A stretch of 64,000 bases of DNA. Origin: Apiosordaria backusii. Taxonomy: Eukaryota; Ascomycota; Sordariomycetes; Sordariales; Lasiosphaeriaceae. The stretch covers positions 310,001 to 374,000 of the forward strand of contig JAUKTV010000016.1 of assembly GCA_030549205.1 (NCBI GenBank), given 5' to 3'. Below, piece after piece: positions 56,752 through 64,000 of this stretch. The translations under genes and the position numbers were made by a program. Within the stretch, counting starts at the first letter, position 1. Every line of letters begins with the position of its first letter. The notes under the pieces are model-generated. The model was not told the origin of the DNA, ran no database searches, and was given only the letters and a program-made list of their open reading frames with translations.

Positions 56752-56785
56752 CATGCCATGCCATACCATACCATACCATGCCATG
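56752..56785. repeat. CCATAC/CCATGC short tandem repeat
   Basis: Seven pentamer-type CCATR units in a row, forming a symmetrical block: CCATG units flank central CCATA units. Confidence 0.75.
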
Positions 56786-59700
56786 CTGGAAGAGTGGTTT
56801 GGATGAGGACCAGTGTGAGGAGGAAAGATGTTGCGATACTGATAGACAAAGGCGTGCTCAGTGGGTGGTTTTATCCTAATAGATTTGGCCAAAAAGATTG
56901 GGAATGCCTGGTGATCATAGGCAGACGGCTCGGTAGACTTTGCTCGAGGGTCAAAGCACCTTGTCTTGTGATAGATAGGTAACTCGTCCAATACAATGGT
57001 TTCCCGCAGTTTAAATCTATGGTTCTCAAGGCTCTGAAGGCTGTTTCTCTGAAACCTCTGTTCAATTAGTGTCTATCATTTAAGCAAATCCTGTCCCATC
57101 TTGGGGAACGAGCGGCGTCAGTTGCAACCCTCCGTCCCTGAAATACCTCCTAAGCCGAAGGTGACGACAGCATACCCACCTCTGTGCTTTTGAGATGAAC
57201 AACATGCTGGTCCCCGCCCATCCAACAATTTAGAGGGGTGCGGAAAGGGGGGTTCGACGATGACGACACCGCAGAAAGACGGCTCAGACAGACTCGCTTG
57301 TAAGCTCCCGTCCCTACCACACAGCTGTCATGTTGTCTAGATAGCTACTTCCCTTCGCCTGCTACGCTCCATGTCCAGGACACATCTCCAACGTCAAGTA
57401 CTCTGTACCCACCAGGTTAACACATCCGGCAGGGCCGTCCCGCCCTCTTCGTGGGGGACGGAAGCAAGTGTTATGAAGCGAGGAGGCTCCAAGCCGTCTT
57501 TGAGTGAGCAACCTTTCGGCTGGCTGTGGTGATCTCACCACACCCGTCACGCTTTTTTCGTCCTGAATCACTTAACCTTGATCCATCACGGAGAACCGAA
57601 CACTAAATTTAGGGAAGGCGGGCGCTTCGAGGCGAGAACGAGGTCCGGGGAAGGGTCCGGAGCGCGGTCGCATCAAGCCTGCCGTCGACGTTGCTCTCAA
57701 CGGCCGCTGTTTTGGCCGCAAAGCCCAGGAATTCTCCATCAGGAACTTAGGAAGCGAACTCTGCACGCTCACCGCTTCGCCTACCCATCATCTCGGTAAG
57801 TAGTGCTAGGTGCGGTGACAGAAACCCCTGGTAGAGTTGCAAGGGGTGTGGTTAGTGGTAGCATCACGGTGTCGTGCAGCCATGTGTACAGTATTCTGCA
57901 GGTATGATGCAGGGCTTCCGGTGTGCTCACCCGGTGCAGCCTCATGGTACATACATAGTAATTAATCCTGGAGTGTTGTTCCAGTTGCCAGTGAGCCGTT
58001 GTTGATATTGATGAGATGTCGGTTCTCCCCTCGAAAAGCTATCATCACACACAACTGCCGTAGAGAGTGAGGTGAAAGCTGTCCGATCATGTTGAAAATC
58101 TCTGCGAGATGCCGATCTCAACAATACCAGTCAAACTCCGTGGGGAAGAACAGCAACTTTGCTGTCTTTGGAAGCAGGTCCGATTCTTCACCGGAGCGAC
58201 GGAAGAGATCCCTAGGCGTTGTAGGTCTCGGGAACCCGGAGAAGCTTGGCCCGATGCGACGACAAGGCGTTTGCGAGTTCGCCGTTCGGATTGGCTTGCT
58301 CCTCCATGCATACTTGACGCCGATGGTCCCGGATTTCGAAAAGGCCATCAGTTCCATAAGAAGGAGCGGGGATACCAACCCAGCCCATGGCATGAGGTTC
58401 CAGGTGTGGACAGTCCTGGAATCTCGGCCGGTAGGCCGCTAGCACAGACGATCTGGACCGCTTTGCGAATTGCGAGATAGGCGCCAAAACAGCAGCATTT
58501 TCCGGCTTTCCTCATTGAGGTTTCCTTTTGAGAGCGACGTGTCATCAAATGTCATCGGATTCGGGCTATTCCTGAGCCAACACCACCTGTGTGCGTCCGA
58601 GCAGATGATCCCGGTGGTGCGAGAGCATTTCGTGAGAAGGTTTTTTGTCAGTACACTAATAAAAAACGTTGAAAAAGTCTCACCAGGATCTGCCTATCCT
58701 GGTCCGAACTGCTCAAGGGCCCCACACGCCGCTCCCTGTCCCTGCTAGCGCAATGTGATGATGGAATCGTGGGTTGAGCCGCTTGTTGCTGGTCGTCCAA
58801 CCCCAATTTTCTCCAACCTCATGCTCTTCTTTCTGCATGTGTGGTTGGTTGCGTCTCGAGACCGAGCGAACATCCGACAAACATCCGGGTGCGTCTGATA
58901 AGGCTCAAGCAGCTGTGTTCCCAGAGGCAAGATCAGCACAGCGTCATCGATCTCCGGCACTCACTGTACGACCACCGTATCCTGTCGGTGTCCTGATAAG
59001 GGTTCGATAAATCTGCAGGTTCGTATCGTATCAACGCATAGCTCCCCCAAGCAGGCCTGCTGGGCCACTCTCAAGGGGCCGCAGTGTCCCGCCTCCGAAT
59101 AAGAGCTCTTCCGGCACGCACCCACTATCTCGCCCTCGTCCCGTGCGGCGGCTCGACATGCTCTCTCCCGAACATGTACTTGGTCTGCGAGTATCTCCTC
59201 GAGGGGGCGAATTACGGCGAATCTGACCTCGTCAGTCACATCTGGAACCTGGTGCTCCGTTTCAAATACCAAAAAAAGTGGAAGCTCACCCCTGTCCTGC
59301 CATGTGCGCAGGTTTCGCCATAGGGCCGGCAAAATAGACGCTGCATATCAATTCATTTGCCTCCTCAGTTTGACAGCCCGTGGTTCCTGACCGCTAGAGT
59401 GGTCGTTGCAACGCATCTTCCGTGCTCGGCGCGATTCGTCATTCTTGGAAGACGAGGCCGAGGGTTCGCAGGGCATTTCTGGATCCGGATAGGCCGTCAG
59501 ATTCGAGAGATGTTGAGCTGTTGTCGTTGCAGCCGTCCTGATATCAGGGGGTCCCCAGTCGTGGCGAGCCTACTACACTACTCCGTACTACCGGGCCGTT
59601 TGGAAAACAAACCCATGCTCAATGGTGGAGCGTGGGATTGGGGTTAGCAACATGTGGGGTTAAGGATTTGGAGAGCTGCTTGGAGAGAGTGTAGCAAGTG

Positions 59701-62286
59701 ATCTCCAAGGGGTTTCCCTCCTCGCGTCGATCTGCCACGGATAGAGAGCTCTGCCTCCAACACAGCAACCACTGTGTCCCCAGTTGAACAACGATGGCAA
59801 CTTACCAGCCCAAGGAAAGATGAATGAGGCAGGTTCCGAGCTGTAGAGCAAAGCCTGTGGGTTGCACCCGGGAGGCTACCTGACTGTGCGGAGACATATC
59901 CGTTCGTACATAGTAGCACAAGGTATGCATCCCCAGAGTAACCCCAACCGCGGCCCGGCTCTTCCCCAGACGCGAAGTCGAAAAGGAGCGGACGGACGAG
60001 ACAAACATACATGTCAGCACTTTGTCACTCCCGGATTGCGTTATCGGCAGCACGGCAGGAGGAGGCAGGGGGGAAGCAACGAAAGATGCAGAGTCAAGAT
60101 AGAGGGTTCTTGCCTCCTACATCTGTTTCTAGGCGCGGTAGCCGTAAGGAGGAGAGGCAGGCGTATCGCACAATCTTCATGATTGACTCAAGCGTTCCAT
60201 CCTTTACCGCTTCTCCAGAAAGTTTACCTTACGCAGTACATTGCCCGCATCTGGCCTGCCCCTCCAACTCGTCATCGACGCCATTCACGGCCCCAAATGC
60301 GAACACAGGAACCCCACACACCCTTTCTCCATCCCCCTGCCTCATTTAATGATTTCTCCAGACTTCTGCCTTCCCGTCCCTCCCCGTCTCTCCCCGTCCA
60401 CCCAAGCATCAAGAAGCTTGACACTTTGGACCTCAGCGTTTGACTTCCGCGATCGCTCTTGGGAGTGCCCGACTCGGCCCACCCCACCTTCGTGGCTCCG
60501 GGCATGCTCTGCGACCGCTACATACACCGCATCAAGGCTGGTCGGTGAAAAGTTCTTCGTCGGCATCTCTCCACTTGTCAGGGCGAGGTGAGGGTTCTAC
60601 TGCCTATATATCGTCATATCCCGGGCGACGTTGTAGTGGCCGGGAGTTGTGTAGCCTCGCTAAACACTGGAACAGCCGGCCCTGGGCACCCGTCTTCCGT
60701 CTGATATTACCGTTACCGCCGTCTCATCACGCCCCGTCCATGGTCGACCAGGCTTCTATTCGCATCGTTCTGACTCTTCTCCCCTCCTCGCAAGCGACCG
60801 TTGTCGGCTTCGTAATCTACCGGTCTACGTCTTGTACGTGATAGGTACCCTAGCAATCTCTCTCCTGAGGTACTGTACCAAGGCTGGGCTATCGAGACAA
60901 GCCGCGGCCAAGTAGCCGTACTTGACATACATGCATGTTGCTGCATGGAAGCCAGCTATTCGTTCCCCCATTGCATCGAGATCCCGGCACTCTGAGCCTT
61001 TCTCGGACAGTATTTCACTTTTGTCGAAAAGCGGTCCACTCGGACGGTTCGCGCAGACCCAGACGGGAAAGACCCTCGCTCCAATGTGCTCCCGGATCGC
61101 ACCAGGACTGGCTTGACTGGTCTGCAGCATACACTACAACTTTTGGGCCTTGCCGTGCATCCAACCCGAGATCATCTCTGTTCCCCAGCAGCTGCAACTC
61201 TAGAACGTGCCCCAGGTATCCATACTTACCAGGAGCTTGCGGTACGGTATCCCGCTCTCCCGTATCACCCAAGGTTCAAGCACACAGCACGCCACCGAGG
61301 ACAGTATGTCTGTTGCGCTCGCGCACAGCTACCACAGCATATACATATACATACATGCACATATATCCACATCAAAGGTGCAGAAACGCAGAAGCCTAAC
61401 AGTGGCGCTGGTGGGGACCTCGGTGCTTTGCAACCGCCTCCGGCGCCGGATGGGTGAAGCTTTCTACCTACGTACCCTTGAATGTCGCGATGCTGCCGCC
61501 GTAACGTCAACGGACATGGATGATGGGTCGTCCTGCCGAAGCAAGCCCTCGTTAGCCTGCTTGCATGACATCCCGAGATTATGGAGGTTCCCTCTGCGCT
61601 GCTCTGGTGCGCATGGCCCCTTAACCTCTTTTTCCTTGTGCAGAAGCAGAGATAACTAGTCGATATCTGACTGGGCGAGCCGGTTGGCTCAAAGAGGTGC
61701 TTTGGCTCCAGACAGACAAGCATCTTCACCTCCGCTCCTGGACCTTGCCTATCCCCTGGTTTCTTGATGCTCCTGGTTTCTGCATCCATCGAGGATTGAC
61801 ACATATCAGCACGTCAGTGCTCCATATCATGGCAACCAAGTCGTCGCTACTATACCTTACTTAAAGAGCCCAGCGAGACCCCCACTCTTGCTTTGAGTTT
61901 ATGAACATCTGCCAGCGTTCCTATACCTTCTCATACCAGTCCAGACCCAGTGGCCCTGGCCCTGAGATCTTTTTTTCCATCCCTCTTCATATCCATTTCG
62001 CCACCAGCTCGCCCCTGTGTCTTCTCCTATCTATTTTCCTCAGACTCCCGAGTCTCTGGCATCCTCTAACCATCCTTCCACTCGCATCCCGCGCCCACTT
62101 TCACCAAACAGAGCCGCAGCGGCGCTTCTTTGACCACGCAGCAAAACTTTTGGTCCCTTTAGCTGTGCTCCCCGGATTCCTGAACCCCACGGGGAAGACC
62201 CTTTTGCGGCTCCTCGTTGGCTGAGCACATCTATCCCACCTCTACATCCCACTCGCATCCCACGCCCCGTTTTCCTTCCCTTCACG

Positions 62287-63861
62287 ATGGCGCCCTCCGC
62301 AACTGGTGACTCGGCGCCAATGCACATACCCGCCGTCTCAAAAGCTTCAAAGATCAATGCATCAGTCCTGCATGGGCCGCGTGATCTACGATTGGTAAGT
62401 TTGCTCTCATCTCTGTCACCCACCCCCTGAACCCTGATGTCCCAAGAGATCTCAGATCTCTCGGTTACACAGGGAACATGTTAGGGGGGTTGTTTCTCAG
62501 CCCTAACCTTTTCGGCTAGCTGCGTCTAGGAGCCAGGCTGCCCACACGTTCGGTAGGTAGCTGACAGCTAACGTCTCGCACCACCTTTAGGAGCAGAGAC
62601 ATATCCAAGAACCTGGCATCGGTGAACTACAAGTTGCCATCAAGACAACAGGAATCTGCGGGTCTGATGTGTCTTACTACAAGAAGTTTGCCAATGGCGA
62701 CCTTTGTGCCTGCCAGCCCCTTTCTTTGGGCCACGAGTCCTCGGGCACAGTCGTTGCTATCGGACCTCATGTCACTGGCTTCAACATTGGTGACCGCGTG
62801 GCACTAGAAGTCGGTATCCCTTGTGGTCAATGTGGTATCTGCCGCCAGGGGAGATACAACTTGTGCAAGAAGATGCGATTCAGGAGTAGTGCCAAGTCAT
62901 TCCCACATTTCCAAGGCACATTACAAGACCGCATCAACCACCCGGCGACCTGGTGTCACAAGTATGTCTAGCAGTCAACCCACATCTTAGGTACCATGCT
63001 TCAAAGGGGTTAACCATGTGTACTACCAGACTCCCAGACAACATTTCCTTCGACGCTGCGGCTCTGCTCGAGCCTCTCTCGGTGGCTCTGCATGCTGTCA
63101 ACCGGGCCACTCCCACCCCTGGCTCCAGTGCGCTTGTCCTGGGTGCGGGAGCCGTTGGGCTTTTGACCGCCGCCATGGCTCGTCAGTCTGGATGCTCAAC
63201 AGTCACCATTGCAGACGTTGATCAAGGCCGAGTCAACTTTGCCATCGCCAAAGGCTTTGCCACACACGGCTATGTCGTGCCAAGTCAACTCCACACTTCA
63301 TCCAGCTGCTCGTCATTATGCAGCAGTAGCAATTCCGGCACGTCAACCCCTTGCGAGGGTGTCATGACTCCTGCCAGCACCACCATCTCGTTTCAAAGCT
63401 CCCTTGACACCGCCAAGACACTTGCTGCCGAGATGCTGGCCGAGGCGAATGGCCCCGGCTCTATGATGGCTGACGACGAGGACGATGGCGTTGACATCAC
63501 GTTCGAATGCACCGGAAAAGAAGTGTGCATGCACACGGCATTGTACGCCACCAAAGCCGGAGGAAAGGTCATCATGGTGGGCATGGGGACACCGATCCAA
63601 ACCCTTCCCATGTCTGTCGCCCACCTGCGCGAAATCGATATTCTGGGCATCTTTCGATATGCCAACACATATTCGACGGGCATCAAGCTACTCTGCGCCC
63701 GGGACAGGCCAAATCGTGGCGGTTACGTCTTGCCGAATCTGGACGAGATGGTAACGCACCGCTTCAAGGGCCTTGACAATGCCAAAGGGGCATTTGAGCT
63801 CGCGAGCAGGACGATTGATGACGGCGGAAACCTAGTGCTCAAGGTTGTCATTGAAGCCTAA
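62287..63861 (+). CDS. Zinc-dependent polyol (sorbitol/xylitol-type) dehydrogenase
   Basis: Three exons: 62287-62394, 62591-62961, 63030-63861; 436 residues. MDR/GroES-like fold: ICGSDVSYY (C59), LGHESSG (H84, E85) and ALLEPLSVAL (E174) make the catalytic zinc site. Structural zinc Cys are at 114, 117, 120 and 128 (CGQCGICRQGRYNLC). NAD-binding Rossmann motif is VLGAGAVGLL, and D222/D224 after the second strand favour NAD over NADP. Closest to sorbitol/xylitol/arabinitol dehydrogenases, so it should oxidise a polyol to a ketose; exact substrate unknown. It is about 70 residues longer than typical members because of a Ser/Thr-rich insertion at about 242-308 within the Rossmann domain. Confidence 0.9.
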
Positions 63862-64000
63862 CCTGGGCATTACCACCAGGGACAGACAGATTCTACCTCG
63901 GTTCCTCTTTTCGGTCAATTTCTTATATTTAGTTATCTCTTTCTGTATTGCCAAGCAAGCAACGATATAGACGGATGGGACGGGAACGGTTTAATGATTG
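63862..64000. other. 3' flank of the polyol dehydrogenase
   Basis: Short non-coding end of the window; no further gene start seen. Confidence 0.5.

Larger units (their letters stand above)
56374..62286. other. 5.9-kb gene-poor interval
   Basis: Longest interval without a recognised gene. It follows vps17 and precedes the polyol dehydrogenase on the same strand. Contains an AAGC microsatellite (56587-56618) and a CCATAC/CCATGC block (56752-56785). Many open frames of 60-180 codons overlap on both strands with no family features. It may be a long promoter, non-coding RNA or remains of lost genes. Confidence 0.5.

Noticed and set aside
58961..59332. 123-codon minus-strand frame in the 5.9-kb interval
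   Set aside because: No known motif and an overlapping plus-strand frame of similar quality; no start context or splice pattern supports either.

Overview
This 64 kb window is nuclear DNA of a filamentous ascomycete. Introns are short (about 50-140 bases) with GTRNGT-type donors, CTRAC-like branch points and YAG acceptors. Gene density is roughly one per 3 kb on both strands, and the gene set (TOK channel, Ecm11, Fox2, HeLo-like/NACHT STAND relic) is Pezizomycotina. Protein similarity as I recognise it points to Sordariomycetes, probably Sordariales; I cannot name the species.

Layout: 0.3-3.2 kb, a C-terminal membrane-segment protein and NSE1 (minus). 4.6-6.2 kb, an orphan seven-TM protein (plus). 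6.4-8.4 kb, an MFS transporter read through several homopolymer frameshifts (minus). 9.4-11.4 kb, a diverged 21-bp tandem repeat beside a hexokinase-family gene with an 18-nt microexon (minus). 12.2-17.1 kb, divergent CEF1/CDC5 and BRE2/ASH2. 17.3-18.3 kb, a low-complexity tail-anchored-type protein. 21.2-25.3 kb, a TOK potassium channel and a Gln-rich protein (plus). 25.9-28.8 kb, an OTU-like/unknown protein and RAS1 (minus). 32.4-36.3 kb, a MoaB/CinA-type protein apparently missing a conserved segment (minus), GMF/AIM7 (plus) and NBP35 (minus). 38.4-42.0 kb, ECM11 (plus) and TDA10/glycerate kinase (minus). 43.4-46.4 kb, peroxisomal FOX2 (plus). 46.9-49.5 kb, a damaged NLR/STAND gene (plus). 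51.1-56.4 kb, divergent MEF2 and VPS17. After a 5.9-kb gene-poor gap comes a sorbitol-dehydrogenase-type polyol dehydrogenase (62.3-63.9 kb, plus).

Most genes are unrelated housekeeping functions: splicing, COMPASS, Fe-S assembly, mitochondrial translation, retromer, SMC5/6, Ras signalling, beta-oxidation. No biosynthetic cluster, CRISPR array, rRNA or convincing tRNA was seen. The accessory-looking parts are the NLR relic, the MFS gene and three long non-coding intervals (18.3-21.2, 28.8-32.4, 56.4-62.3 kb). Several genes carry single-base frame breaks in G/C homopolymers, which could be assembly errors or real decay. The most striking non-coding structure is the exact 21-bp period array just downstream of the hexokinase gene. 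Exon coordinates were worked out by hand from splice consensus and frame continuity.
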